The position numbers and the translations under genes were made by a program. From contig CP070705.1 of the NCBI GenBank assembly GCA_020349965.1, positions 1,340,778 through 1,388,987 of the forward strand: a stretch of 48,210 nt of DNA, written 5' to 3'. Source of the stretch: Caldifarciminota bacterium. Its GTDB lineage: Bacteria > Hydrothermota > Tepidihabitantia > SM23-42. This document shows, one piece after another, positions 16,647-25,488 of this stretch; position 1 is the stretch's first letter, and every line of letters begins with the position of its first letter. Below the pieces are notes generated by a model. That model was not told where the DNA came from. It saw only the letters and a list, made by a program, of their open reading frames with translations, and made no database searches.

Positions 16647-18086
16647 TCAATGGTTGTCCGTGATTTCTTTGCGCAGTTGTGGGAAAAGAATAACGTCACG
16701 GATCGAAGGTTGATTGAGTAAAACCATGCACAGACGGTCGAGGCCGATACCCACTCCCCCGGCCGGCGGCATCCCGTGTTCGAGTGCAGTAATGAAATCC
16801 TCATCAATTTGACGAATACCCTCTTCCTTGTGCGCTATCTGACTTTCGAAACGTCTTCTTTGTTCCGCCGGATCATTCAATTCCGAGAACGCATTGGCGA
16901 TCTCCATACCGAACATGATGAGTTCGAAACGCTCGACCAAACGTTCATCATCGCGATGTGTTTTGGCGAGCGGGGAAATGATCTTTGGATAGTCAAGCAC
17001 AAAAGTCGGCTCGATAATTTCTTTCTGTACTAATTCGCTAAAAAGCTTGTCGATCTTCGATCCAATTGATAACTTCCTATAATCGATGCCATGACGCTCG
17101 CATTCCTTGTCTATTTGGGTTTCTTTCGCATCGAGAACATCCAGACCTAACTTTTCTTTCAGACTCTCTGTGTATCTGATGCGACGGAAAGGTATTGTGA
17201 ATCCCACCTCTTTATCCAAGAAGGTCAATTTCTTTTGGAGGCCTATCTGATCGACAAGAAATTCTATCAGCTGCTCGACCGTTCTCATGATGTCGGTGTA
17301 GTCCGCGTATGACTCGTAAAATTCGAGCATGGTGAATTCCGGGTTGTGTAAGCGGCTAATGCCTTCGTTCCTGAAATCACGACAAACCTCATAGACCTTC
17401 TCGAATCCGCCGACGATCAACCGCTTTAGATATAGCTCATCGGCGATCCTCAAATACATATCCTGCTCAAGTGCACTATAAAAGGTTTTGAACGGATTGG
17501 CTGCAGCACCTCCATAGATCGCCTGGAGTACTGGAGTCTCCACCTCAAGGAAACCCCTGTTGTCGAGAAAAGTACGTATTGAATTGGTTATTTGTGTCCT
17601 CTTTCTAAATATTCCCCGGACCTCGGTATTGGCGATGAGGTCAAGATAACGTTGACGGTAGCGGATCTCGACGTCGCGCAGGCCATGCCATTTCTCAGGC
17701 AGAGGACGTAAGGATTTTGACAGCAGCATGTATTCACTCACGAGCACGGTTATCTCTCCTGTTTTTGTCTTGAATACCGTACCCTTCACTCCAATGAAAT
17801 CACCTACATCGAAGTACTGAAACAGGTCGAATTGGTTCCCGAGTTCATCCTTCCTTAGATAGATCTGCATCCGATCCCTCTCGTCGGAAAGAGTTGCGAA
17901 GAGCGTCTTTCCGTGTCCCCGGACCGTCAGTAAACGGCCACACGTGGTCACTTTTTCCGCAGATTCACTGAGTGTGCCAAATTTCTCCTTGATATGTTGA
18001 AAATTGTGCGAACGCTCGAACCGATACGGGTATGGATTTACCCCTAATTCTTTCAGTTTCTGGAGTTTTTTCAGCCGTTCTTCCAT
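16647..18086 (-). CDS. lysS: lysyl-tRNA synthetase, class II
   Basis: 479 residues. The N-terminal OB fold contains V-R-G-H-G-K and D-F-I-G-V-K-G. Class II motif 2 is seen in F-R-N-E-G-I-S-R-L-H-N-P-E-F-T, and motif 3 in G-V-G-I-G-L-D-R-L-C-M. It charges tRNA-Lys. The ATG at 18086 is preferred over an upstream in-frame one because it lies 6 nt after a TATCAT -10 box, giving a leaderless message. It is the first gene of the operon that continues with the Lol-like transporter, mcsA and mcsB. Confidence 0.96.
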   Translation of the reverse strand: MEERLKKLQKLKELGVNPYPYRFERSHNFQHIKEKFGTLSESAEKVTTCGRLLTVRGHGKTLFATLSDERDRMQIYLRKDELGNQFDLFQYFDVGDFIGVKGTVFKTKTGEITVLVSEYMLLSKSLRPLPEKWHGLRDVEIRYRQRYLDLIANTEVRGIFRKRTQITNSIRTFLDNRGFLEVETPVLQAIYGGAAANPFKTFYSALEQDMYLRIADELYLKRLIVGGFEKVYEVCRDFRNEGISRLHNPEFTMLEFYESYADYTDIMRTVEQLIEFLVDQIGLQKKLTFLDKEVGFTIPFRRIRYTESLKEKLGLDVLDAKETQIDKECERHGIDYRKLSIGSKIDKLFSELVQKEIIEPTFVLDYPKIISPLAKTHRDDERLVERFELIMFGMEIANAFSELNDPAEQRRRFESQIAHKEEGIRQIDEDFITALEHGMPPAGGVGIGLDRLCMVLLNQPSIRDVILFPQLRKEITDNH

Positions 18087-18092
18087 TCCACA

Positions 18093-18120
18093 ATGATACA
18101 TTAATTGACACGAAAGTCAA
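18093..18120 (-). promoter_or_regulatory. promoter of the lysS operon, leaderless
   Basis: On the minus strand: TTGACT (18120-18115), a 16-nt spacer and TATCAT (18098-18093), then 6 nt to ATG. Confidence 0.7.
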
Positions 18121-18166
18121 TACGAAAACGTTCGTTGTGTTATTGTGCTCCCAGAGAACCACCAGC

Positions 18167-18309
18167 CCATTGTCATTACGAGGAGCCGAGCATCGCGAAG
18201 GCGATGCGGCAATCTCCGAACGTTAGCACGCCGCACTGAAACCCCAAGTTCCTGTGAATCCATTAAAGACTGAGATTGCTTAGGTCCATTGCCCTTCGCA
18301 ATGACAGTG
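18167..18309. repeat. inverted-repeat intergenic element of the GTCATT-CGAGGAG type
   Basis: The left arm carries TGTCATTACGAGGAG and later CGGCAATCTC. The right arm carries GAGATTGC and ends CGCAATGACA. The ends are therefore imperfect inverted repeats about 140 nt apart, with an internal GCGAAGGCGATGC near-palindrome. This resembles a very widespread family of intergenic repeats in many bacterial phyla. It contains no gene and lies between the divergent lysS and winged-helix genes. Confidence 0.65.
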
Positions 18310-18436
18310 GGTTGCGCAGTATTTCCGTCGGATTGGTCCACAGTATCTAGCCTCTCAAAATCTAATCTTCTGTCTTCTAGCTATGTATCAAGTTCTATAC
18401 TTCAACGGAAAGTATGTTTAGTTGCAAGTTTTTCTC

Positions 18437-18464
18437 TTGACTGCGAGGTTCTTGTCCGTACAAT
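18437..18464 (+). promoter_or_regulatory. promoter of the winged-helix gene, leaderless
   Basis: TTGACT (18437-18442), a 16-nt spacer and TACAAT (18459-18464), then 5 nt to the ATG at 18470. Confidence 0.65.
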
Positions 18465-18469
18465 CTTCC

Positions 18470-19039
18470 ATGACGAACGCGGCGATACGGCGTAAGATGC
18501 TCCAATTATTGTACGAGAGTTTCATGGAGCACCCGTACAATAGAATGACGCCGAAGGAATTAAGAGAACCATTGGGTATCGGTTTGAAAGAATTGCATTT
18601 CAACATAATATACCTTGAAGAGAAGGGATATGTCGAGCTTTCAAAGCCACTCGAAGGCAGTATTTTCGTCGGTGCCCGCATCACACCTCGCGGCGTGGAT
18701 CTCATTGAAGATGAATATGAATTCAATGTACTCTTCCCTGAGCAGACTTCTGCCAGCAGTGTCCCCAACGAAGTACTGGAGCAGTTCGACGTTCTAACCA
18801 AGCAGACAAGTGAAATACCGGACTTGAGTGATGATTCTAAAGAATTGATAATCGAAGAATTGAAATCAATTCAGGCTGAACTGAATAAGAAGGAACCCCT
18901 ATATTCGGAGATCAAGAAGAACGTCGACCATATAAAGGACCGAAATCCCGACATCTGGAGAAAATTGATGGAGATTATCCGTGAACCGGCGATCGCAAGG
19001 ATCCTCAGCCACGCAGCAAGGAACGAACTCGGAATATAG
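18470..19039 (+). CDS. winged-helix DNA-binding protein with C-terminal helical domain
   Basis: 189 residues from the ATG at 18470, chosen because it follows the -10 box by 5 nt; the frame is open further upstream. Residues ~5-75 form a winged helix: M-L-Q-L-L-Y-E-S-F, P-K-E-L-R-E-P-L-G-I-G-L-K-E-L-H-F-N-I-I-Y-L-E-E-K-G-Y (recognition helix), and R-I-T-P-R-G-V-D-L-I-E (wing). The rest is a charged helical region with E-L-I-I-E-E-L-K-S-I-Q-A-E-L. It is probably a transcription regulator; its targets are unknown. It is monocistronic and converges with the anti-sigma gene. Confidence 0.72.
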   Translation: MTNAAIRRKMLQLLYESFMEHPYNRMTPKELREPLGIGLKELHFNIIYLEEKGYVELSKPLEGSIFVGARITPRGVDLIEDEYEFNVLFPEQTSASSVPNEVLEQFDVLTKQTSEIPDLSDDSKELIIEELKSIQAELNKKEPLYSEIKKNVDHIKDRNPDIWRKLMEIIREPAIARILSHAARNELGI

Positions 19040-19065
19040 ACACTATACAACCGCAGACCGATCGA

Positions 19066-19509
19066 TCATATCCTCGCCAGATTGCGCGCCGGTGCTGCAT
19101 AGAATTCAACCGTATCAGAATAAGGCACTTCTCTAAGTTTTTCCTCCCTTACCTCGATCTGCACTGGCTGTTTGCTCCCCCTCACAGATATATTATCTAT
19201 CGATCTTGTCATGATAACACCCACAAGGAAAGCCCCGAAAGCATAAACCAGACTCTTTGGAACGCCAAAAAGTCGCGCGCTTCCAGGCTTCTTCAAAGGC
19301 ACTTGCTCCCTGACCCTAGCGAAGATCTCGGGGGAAGGATTGAATGTGACTGAGTTCTTGAAGGCAGAGACCGTCGTCTCTATTCTCGCGGATTCCGCGC
19401 GGCATTTTGCACATGTCGATAGGTGTTCATTAATCTGTATCTGAAGTTCGGGTGGTAATTCTTCAAGAATATGGTCAGGCAAATGTTTTTCTATTTCTGA
19501 ACATTTCAT
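19066..19509 (-). CDS. anti-sigma factor with zinc-finger (zf-HC2) domain
   Basis: 147 residues. The cytoplasmic N-terminal domain has the ZAS pattern H-L-S-T-C-A-K-C-R, with His near 29, Cys near 33 and Cys near 36. A single transmembrane helix follows (L-V-Y-A-F-G-A-F-L-V-G-V-I, about 86-100) and then a short extracytoplasmic tail. It should sequester the ECF sigma factor encoded about 50 nt upstream. SD AGGAG lies 6 nt before ATG. It is the last gene of the minus-strand operon. Confidence 0.85.
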   Translation of the reverse strand: MKCSEIEKHLPDHILEELPPELQIQINEHLSTCAKCRAESARIETTVSAFKNSVTFNPSPEIFARVREQVPLKKPGSARLFGVPKSLVYAFGAFLVGVIMTRSIDNISVRGSKQPVQIEVREEKLREVPYSDTVEFYAAPARNLARI

Positions 19510-19558
19510 GGAGTTCTCCTATCCTGATTCTTTCCTACTGCACTGATCATTAACGTTT

Positions 19559-20080
19559 CTACCTTTCCATCAAATGTCTCAATTTCTTAAGACCGTTATG
19601 TATCCTTGACTTCACTGTTCCTACCGGACAACATAACACTTCGGCTATTTCGTTGTAAGTCATGCGTTCGTAAAATTTCAAAACAACCATAACTCGTTGA
19701 TACTCGGGTAACGTGCTGATAATCTTCTGGATCCTTAATTCTTCTGCGATATCATGCCCCGGATTTGACAATATACGCTGCAGCTGCTCTTGAATACATT
19801 TGGATTCTGTTCTTTTCTTTCTGAAATGACTGTAGCAGTCGTTCGTTGCAACACGATACAACCATGCTTTAATATTTCCATGTTCATCCAGGTCAGAATG
19901 GGCGAGCTTGGTGAAGGTATCTACTAAGATGTCCTCAGCATAATGCCAGTCACCAAGTAACCTGAAGCAATAGTTGAACAGACCTCCGCTCAATCTCCGG
20001 TACAGCTGTTCGAAGGCCTCCCCGTCACCATCCTTGAACCTTCTGTATAACCTGAAAAGGACCGCTGGGGCGTGGTCTAT
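19559..20080 (-). CDS. ECF-type RNA polymerase sigma factor, probable ATA start
   Basis: 173 residues if translation begins at ATA 20080-20078. Region 2 reads F-E-Q-L-Y-R-R-L...Y-C-F-R-L-L-G-D-W-H-Y-A-E-D-I and continues to W-L-Y-R-V-A-T-N-D. Region 4 has L-P-E-Y-Q-R-V-M-V-V-L-K-F-Y-E and C-P-V-G-T-V-K-S-R-I. The only conventional start (TTG, 19993) would delete the first half of region 2 (D-G-D-G-E-A-F-E-Q-L-Y). AGGAGG sits 4 nt before the ATA, and the upstream stop overlaps it as TAATA, just like the usual TAATG coupling. Sigma-factor identity is secure; the start codon is inferred. Confidence 0.85.
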   Translation of the reverse strand: MDHAPAVLFRLYRRFKDGDGEAFEQLYRRLSGGLFNYCFRLLGDWHYAEDILVDTFTKLAHSDLDEHGNIKAWLYRVATNDCYSHFRKKRTESKCIQEQLQRILSNPGHDIAEELRIQKIISTLPEYQRVMVVLKFYERMTYNEIAEVLCCPVGTVKSRIHNGLKKLRHLMER

Positions 20081-22218
20081 TATTCCTCCTGGTACTTTCT
20101 TATAAGATCGGTCAACTCCCTATCCTCTGGGTTTTCCTCCAGCGCGGATGCCAATAGCGATACTGCTTTTTGCCTCATATCATTCTCATGATACAACCTT
20201 GCCACTTCCTTCACTAACTTGATATCTCCTATCTCGAGCACCAATAATTCCTCGAGCACACCAGCGGCCTTTTCCTTTTTGCCCATCTTGAAATACAGCT
20301 TTGCCTCGTCGTACAAGAACATTGGTTCCAGACTAAAACGGCCTGCATACTCAAGCATTTCTATAGCCTGCGCATATTCCCCTGAATCCTCAAGTGCAGC
20401 GGCAAGTTGATACGCTATGGCCGCATAGTTTCTTATCATGTTCTGTAGATTGACATCCAAGGAATCCATCGACCGCGAAAACAGTTTCTCAAATGTAAAC
20501 TGTTTAAGCAATAGATTTTTCGTACGCACGATGTCGATATCAGATTCCAACAATTCATACACTAACCCTGACAATTTCAGTGGATATCCATACTTCTCCG
20601 GAAGATAAATAGTTGTCGAGAATACGACCGGCCTGGTCTTTTGTCTCAAGAGGACTTGCATCAGTTGGTCGGAAATGGTTATCAACCTACCATCTTCCTT
20701 TTTATGGTCTATCGTGTCCAATTCCTCATCGGATAAGTCGAGCGGCAGACCTATTCGCATCAGGTAGCGTGCGTAATCCCTGATATTCAGAAGGCTGCGG
20801 TTCACGATCATTACATCACTCCGTATACCCCTCGCCTGTTGATACCATGCGGGATAGGTATCGTAATCACCGTTGGTGACAAGAACCGCATTCTGTGGTG
20901 CAGAAATCAGCATATTCGCGTTGAATTCGAGCAGAACATCGAAATCAGTATCATCACGAAAATGGAGTCTCACTTCTCTTTCCCAGGTATCATTGATCTT
21001 AGAATATGATTCCCGGCCGCTCCATACTGCCGAGAACAGCATCGGCCAACTATAGCCGCGGTACAGCTTGACAAACTCAGTAGCAATCTTATGAACATTC
21101 CCATTCTCAATTAAATCAAAGTGGTCAAGTTCGAAAAGAGCAGGTTCAATTGCTGTCAACATCGCCGACCTCGTTGATACCAAACCGTCGCCCGAAACCT
21201 CTTCATCGAATTCACCGCGCATGCTCTTGTGACCACGCAATGCAACAAAGTTCTTGTTCTCCGTCGGATCATCATAATAATGGAAGCCAGGCAGGTGTTT
21301 TTTCTCCAGCACTCGAGAAATGAACTCCGAGCCGGGCATCAAAACAGCTGCGTCATCACCCATACCATCGAGGAAGAAGAATCGGAACGGACTGGTTCCT
21401 TTCAGTGCATTGTCCAGGTCGGCAAAATTCGATCCGAAGAACGGCGTGCCAATCGCAATGACCGCGGATGAAATGTCTCTCTGATAGTATGATGTATCGG
21501 TAAGATAACGATGCGTGACCAGACCACCAATCCCAAAACTGACGATGTCCATACGGAATTCACCATACGCACCATGCAGATTCCTCAGCTCCGTGGCGAG
21601 CAACACCGCGTTCGCCTCAATCGATTTTCTGTGGTCGTACTGAAATGTCCAAATTGGCAGGTCATATCCGTTTTGCTTCAATACCTTCTTGAAGTTCTCA
21701 ACATAATCGCCAACATAAACATCACCAACGATGATCAAGCCTTCTTCAGTTCTCTTGTGTCCAATTATTCCATATTTGGGAGGATTCTGCACCAAAAGAT
21801 ATTCACCACCATGCCACAATCGAGCGGTCAAAGTGCCGTCCTCACTCTTAGCATTAGCCAGCGGTACAAAACCCATGGCGATTCTTGAGGCCAAACCTGC
21901 GGTTCCGTTCTTTACAGCACAAACAACTTCGATCGGTTTCTGGAATACAAGCGTCTCCGGTTCGATCACATATGATTCCCCGACAAAAGCATAGCCCTGC
22001 ATTTGGCCCCGCCTTTTGGAAACATGCTTCCCGATCCTCACCAGTGTCGAATCGGCCACACTATTCGCAGGGATCTCAAACCTTGCACCATTGAGTTCAA
22101 TTACTGCACCCTGGTTCGTTACAACCTTCTCGATATACGTCTTCTCGATGAGCCCAGGCGAACAACTCAGAACACTGATAACAACCCAAATAATAACACA
22201 AATGCCGAGCCTTTGCAT
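20080..22218 (-). CDS. large lipoprotein with a pseudo-lipase (alpha/beta hydrolase) domain and TPR tail
   Basis: 712 residues. A lipobox (V-L-S-C) lies near residue 19. After a beta-rich N-terminal part (~25-150) comes a lipase-like domain with the pattern I-I-V-G-D-V-Y-V-G-D...M-D-I-V-S-F-G-I-G-G-L-V. In true lipases the last motif is G-H-S-x-G-G; here the nucleophile Ser is Gly (about residue 228), so catalysis by that residue is not expected. A later segment (N-G-D-Y-D-T-Y-P-A-W-Y-Q, then D-V-M-I-V-N-R-S-L-L-N) resembles the C-terminal part of DUF2723-type proteins. The last ~130 residues look like TPRs. GGAGG lies 4 nt before ATG at 22218. It is coupled to the ECF sigma gene and may act in envelope sensing. 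Confidence 0.7.
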   Translation of the reverse strand: MQRLGICVIIWVVISVLSCSPGLIEKTYIEKVVTNQGAVIELNGARFEIPANSVADSTLVRIGKHVSKRRGQMQGYAFVGESYVIEPETLVFQKPIEVVCAVKNGTAGLASRIAMGFVPLANAKSEDGTLTARLWHGGEYLLVQNPPKYGIIGHKRTEEGLIIVGDVYVGDYVENFKKVLKQNGYDLPIWTFQYDHRKSIEANAVLLATELRNLHGAYGEFRMDIVSFGIGGLVTHRYLTDTSYYQRDISSAVIAIGTPFFGSNFADLDNALKGTSPFRFFFLDGMGDDAAVLMPGSEFISRVLEKKHLPGFHYYDDPTENKNFVALRGHKSMRGEFDEEVSGDGLVSTRSAMLTAIEPALFELDHFDLIENGNVHKIATEFVKLYRGYSWPMLFSAVWSGRESYSKINDTWEREVRLHFRDDTDFDVLLEFNANMLISAPQNAVLVTNGDYDTYPAWYQQARGIRSDVMIVNRSLLNIRDYARYLMRIGLPLDLSDEELDTIDHKKEDGRLITISDQLMQVLLRQKTRPVVFSTTIYLPEKYGYPLKLSGLVYELLESDIDIVRTKNLLLKQFTFEKLFSRSMDSLDVNLQNMIRNYAAIAYQLAAALEDSGEYAQAIEMLEYAGRFSLEPMFLYDEAKLYFKMGKKEKAAGVLEELLVLEIGDIKLVKEVARLYHENDMRQKAVSLLASALEENPEDRELTDLIRKYQEE

Positions 22219-22272
22219 GCTACCTCCCATAATGATAACGTACCAGGAGGCTGAAAGGTTCAAAATACGCAC

Positions 22273-22611
22273 CTATTGCTCGTCGAGTTTGCGCAAATCC
22301 GCTTCACTGAAGCCGAAGTAGTGACCTATCTCGTGGACGAGCACCTTGTGCACCCATTCCCTGATCTCATCATCGGTCCCGCTGATACGTTCGATATTCC
22401 TCTTGAACAGAGTTATCCGGTCAGGCAAAACGTTTCCGTACCATACCCCGCGGTGCTTGAACGGTACGCCTTGGTAAAGCCCAAGTAAGCCGTTTTGTGC
22501 TATAGGCTCATCTTCAACCACGACTTGAATATTGCTGATTTTCTTACTAAATATTTTGGGTAAACCATCGAGTGCTTCACGTACTAGTTCAGCAAATTTT
22601 TCTCGTTCCAT
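22273..22611 (-). CDS. small zincin-type metallopeptidase family protein
   Basis: 112 residues, the usual size for this family (DUF1025/Zincin_1). The zinc motif V-H-E-I-G-H-Y-F-G-F-S-E-A-D-L fits HExxHxxGxxxxDL. A conserved P-D-R-I-T-L-F-K precedes it. No signal peptide is present, so it is cytoplasmic. The physiological substrate is not known for the family. It lies 12 nt after the glycosyltransferase gene. Confidence 0.88.
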   Translation of the reverse strand: MEREKFAELVREALDGLPKIFSKKISNIQVVVEDEPIAQNGLLGLYQGVPFKHRGVWYGNVLPDRITLFKRNIERISGTDDEIREWVHKVLVHEIGHYFGFSEADLRKLDEQ

Positions 22612-22623
22612 AAACGGGATGGG

Positions 22624-23721
22624 CTACTTCTTCTGTGAACTATTCAATATGGTCTTGGCGATATTTAGTGCTGTCTTCCTCTTACCGATACATTGCAGAT
22701 TTTTGCGCATCTGGGCCATAATCTTACGGTCAGCCAGCAACTCACCCATGACCTGCTTGGCGTTATTCTTGTCGACTACGCGTGCCGCGCCTTGTTTAAC
22801 GAAGAACTCCTCGTTCTTATCTTCAAGCCCGACGATCGAATTGGCGAAAAGCAATGCGGGCGCCGCCTGAGCAGCCTCGGTACTGGTAATACCGCCCGCC
22901 TTGGTGATCAGAACGTCGGTCGTCCCGATCAGTTCATGAATGCGTTCCACCATACCCAGAACCGTCACGTTGGCGCGACCTTTCAGTTTTCCTATCTTAT
23001 CGGCGGCTTCTTCGTTCTCACCGCACAACACCAGAAGATCGTAGTCAAAATCCACCAATTCCCTTGTTACTTCATACCACTCTCCCCCAAATACCCTGCT
23101 GCCCATTATCGTCGCCGAAACCCGCTTACTCGACAGACCAAACCTCTTGCGGGCGGCAACCTTATCGACACCGGCTTCTAATTCAAGCCCGATGGGAATA
23201 CCGAACGGAAACACCTGTTCCTTGCGTGCGCTATATCCCGTAATCTGGTCAGTTAAACACTCGTGAGGTATGAAATAGTTGTCCATTTCTTTATTGACCC
23301 AGTGAGGATGGACATAATAATCGGTTATGACAATGCCCATTCTGTATCCGAAATCCTTCTTGAATAGTGCGGCAAAATACCCGGGAGAAAAATGCGTACA
23401 CAGTATGTAATCTGGCCGGTATTCTTTAAGCAGCGAAGAGAATCTATGGGCGAGCACTCTGTGATATTTGTACATGAATTGAGAAGAGCCAGATCGTACG
23501 CCGACACCGCCGTAAAAGAATTTAATCAGACCTAAAGCATTCTTCTGTGCATAGTCGTAGATCATGGCATATGCCTTTCCATATAATGGATATACCCAGT
23601 CAAAGCAATTCTCGAAACGCAATACAGTATCGGGTGAGATCTTGCTGACCGCCTGCATGATGGCTTTTGCAGCTTTCATGTGACCCGCGCCGATAGGTAC
23701 GGCCAACACCAAGATCTTCAT
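22624..23721 (-). CDS. diacylglycerol glycosyltransferase, MGDG synthase/UgtP-like
   Basis: 365 residues. The N-terminal MGDG-synthase signature P-I-G-A-G-H-M-K-A-A-K-A-I is followed by F-D-W-V-Y-P. The central T-D-Y-Y-V-H-P-H-W motif fits the family pattern around the catalytic region. The GT28 C-terminal domain has G-E-N-E-E-A, then T-K-A-G-G-I-T-S-T-E-A. It transfers a sugar from a UDP-sugar to diacylglycerol at the inner membrane. First gene of a five-gene minus-strand operon. The ATG is 9 nt after a TATAAT box. Confidence 0.88.
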   Translation of the reverse strand: MKILVLAVPIGAGHMKAAKAIMQAVSKISPDTVLRFENCFDWVYPLYGKAYAMIYDYAQKNALGLIKFFYGGVGVRSGSSQFMYKYHRVLAHRFSSLLKEYRPDYILCTHFSPGYFAALFKKDFGYRMGIVITDYYVHPHWVNKEMDNYFIPHECLTDQITGYSARKEQVFPFGIPIGLELEAGVDKVAARKRFGLSSKRVSATIMGSRVFGGEWYEVTRELVDFDYDLLVLCGENEEAADKIGKLKGRANVTVLGMVERIHELIGTTDVLITKAGGITSTEAAQAAPALLFANSIVGLEDKNEEFFVKQGAARVVDKNNAKQVMGELLADRKIMAQMRKNLQCIGKRKTALNIAKTILNSSQKK

Positions 23722-23730
23722 AACAGTCTG

Positions 23731-23758
23731 ATTATACGCAAGCGGCTTGACTTTGCAA
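23731..23758 (-). promoter_or_regulatory. promoter of the diacylglycerol glycosyltransferase operon
   Basis: Minus strand: TTGCAA (23758-23753), a 16-nt spacer and TATAAT (23736-23731). It overlaps the opposing promoter at 23747-23774. Confidence 0.6.
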
Positions 23759-23774
23759 GTGCAATATCTATAAT
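23747..23774 (+). promoter_or_regulatory. promoter of the lipoprotein-MFS pair
   Basis: TTGACT (23747-23752), a 16-nt spacer and TATAAT (23769-23774). GGAGG lies shortly before the ATG at 23790. It is back-to-back with and overlaps the minus-strand promoter. Confidence 0.65.
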
Positions 23775-23789
23775 AAGACGGAGGCGCGA

Positions 23790-24209
23790 ATGAAAAAAAT
23801 CTTGATTCTTTTCATGCCGCTTGTCTTCCTGGCGACTTTTCACTGTGGTGGGGAAGAAGAACCCTTTTTCAGCCATGTATACGGCAATACGCAGCGCATC
23901 AGAGTCATAAATGATAGCATTCCAATATACGATACTTTATCCGGCGTCAACGGTATGGTTCTCAGAATATATGATATAGACCCCTACAATCTATCAACCT
24001 TCAGATTGCGCTACGATACGACTGAGAACCGTGACACGATCCCGGGTTGCTTTGAAATGGACAGCGTCTGCTATGGAACGACAAGGAACCAAGGCAATAT
24101 TGTATCGATCGCTATCGACTCAACTGAGAATCCTGGATGGACTACTCAATACCACTCTCCCTTCATTTCTGGCGACGTCGATACAATTACTGTGTACTTT
24201 TTTGAGTGA
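23790..24209 (+). CDS. small predicted lipoprotein of unknown function
   Basis: 139 residues. A signal of the lipoprotein type ends at T-F-H-C (Cys near 19), followed by G-G-E-E-E. The mature part is beta-rich with D-T-L-S-G-V-N-G-M-V-L-R-I-Y-D. No family is recognised. Its TGA stop overlaps the GTG start of the MFS gene (GTGA), so the two are co-expressed. Confidence 0.7.
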   Translation: MKKILILFMPLVFLATFHCGGEEEPFFSHVYGNTQRIRVINDSIPIYDTLSGVNGMVLRIYDIDPYNLSTFRLRYDTTENRDTIPGCFEMDSVCYGTTRNQGNIVSIAIDSTENPGWTTQYHSPFISGDVDTITVYFFE

Positions 24210-25417
24210 GCACGAAACCGGCAAATAAACTCAAGTGGCTGAGCAGCAATATACTTTGCCTCGGTCTCGTTAGTCTCTTCACCGACCTCTCGACCGAGAT
24301 GGCTTACCCGATCATCCCGGTCTTTCTCAAAGAGGTACTCAAGGTTCAACCATTATTCATCGGCCTCATCGAAGCGATCGCTGAATCGACAGCCAGCATT
24401 CTGAAGACCTTTTCAGGCTATATCTCAGACCGCCTTAAGAAGAGGAAACTGTTCATCTTCCTCGGCTACAGCCTATCCGCCCTTGCCAAACCCCTACTCG
24501 CCTTCGCCGCTCAAGGATGGCATGTACTCATGGTTCGTTTCTCTGACCGAGTCGGTAAGGGAATAAGAACCGCACCGCGCGACGCACTCATTGCCGATTC
24601 TGCCAAAGATGCATACTTTGGACGTACCTACGGTTTTCACCGGGCACTGGATACCCTCGGCGCAATGCTCGGACCGCTGACTGCATTCTTCGTTCTCGCC
24701 CTCTCCCAGAATAATTACAGATTGCTTTTTGGGCTCGCTGTAGTACCGGGCATAATAGCGATCGTAATAATTCTACTGGGCGTCCGCGAAATCGTTCCAG
24801 AAGTGACACGTGCCTTTAGATTTTCATTTAGACAGATCAGCCCGCGTCTCAAGTTATTCCTGATAATCATGATCATTTTCACGCTCGGTAATTCTTCCGA
24901 TGCCTTTCTCATCTTGCGTGCAAGGAATATCGGTGTCTCGGCAACGATGATACCCTTGCTCTGGCTCGTCTTCAACATTTCCTATTTCCTCTGGGCATAT
25001 CCAGCAGGCATGCTCTCCGATCGTATCGGGAGGCGGAAAACGATCTTTCTAGGTTTCATGATATTCTCCCTGTGTTATGCGGCATTCTCGCTCAATCACA
25101 GCGCGATTGTTATATGGTTCATATTCATCATATACGGCCTGTATTACGGCTTCACCGAAGGAAACCTACGGGCATACGTTGCCGACCTAACGACCTCTGA
25201 TATCCGAGCAACTGTGTTCGGAATCTATCATACCGTCGTAGGCATTACGCTGCTGCCCGCCAATCTCCTCATGGGCTATCTATGGCAGAGATTCGGTTTC
25301 CAGACAGCGCTTCTACTCGGTGCTTCGCTTTCCCTCATATCTGGCATTGCGCTCATTGCTTCAGGAAAATTTCTCGCCGGGGAAAGAGTAGGGCTATCAA
25401 GTGGCGCTATTAGTTAG
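24206..25417 (+). CDS. MFS transporter
   Basis: 403 residues with about 12 hydrophobic helices. A major-facilitator motif-A-like loop is seen as S-D-R-V-G-K-G-I-R-T-A-P-R-D, and again after the central loop as L-S-D-R-I-G-R-R-K-T. S-T-E-M-A-Y-P-I-I-P near the N-terminus is typical of a subgroup of putative drug/metabolite exporters. Substrate unknown. Starts with GTG. Confidence 0.87.
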   Translation: MSTKPANKLKWLSSNILCLGLVSLFTDLSTEMAYPIIPVFLKEVLKVQPLFIGLIEAIAESTASILKTFSGYISDRLKKRKLFIFLGYSLSALAKPLLAFAAQGWHVLMVRFSDRVGKGIRTAPRDALIADSAKDAYFGRTYGFHRALDTLGAMLGPLTAFFVLALSQNNYRLLFGLAVVPGIIAIVIILLGVREIVPEVTRAFRFSFRQISPRLKLFLIIMIIFTLGNSSDAFLILRARNIGVSATMIPLLWLVFNISYFLWAYPAGMLSDRIGRRKTIFLGFMIFSLCYAAFSLNHSAIVIWFIFIIYGLYYGFTEGNLRAYVADLTTSDIRATVFGIYHTVVGITLLPANLLMGYLWQRFGFQTALLLGASLSLISGIALIASGKFLAGERVGLSSGAIS

Positions 25418-25488
25418 CAGAACTACAAGATCGGCGTATCGACATCGGCACAACCTTTACCGGTTGATACGCTCAACAAGGGGGTAAT

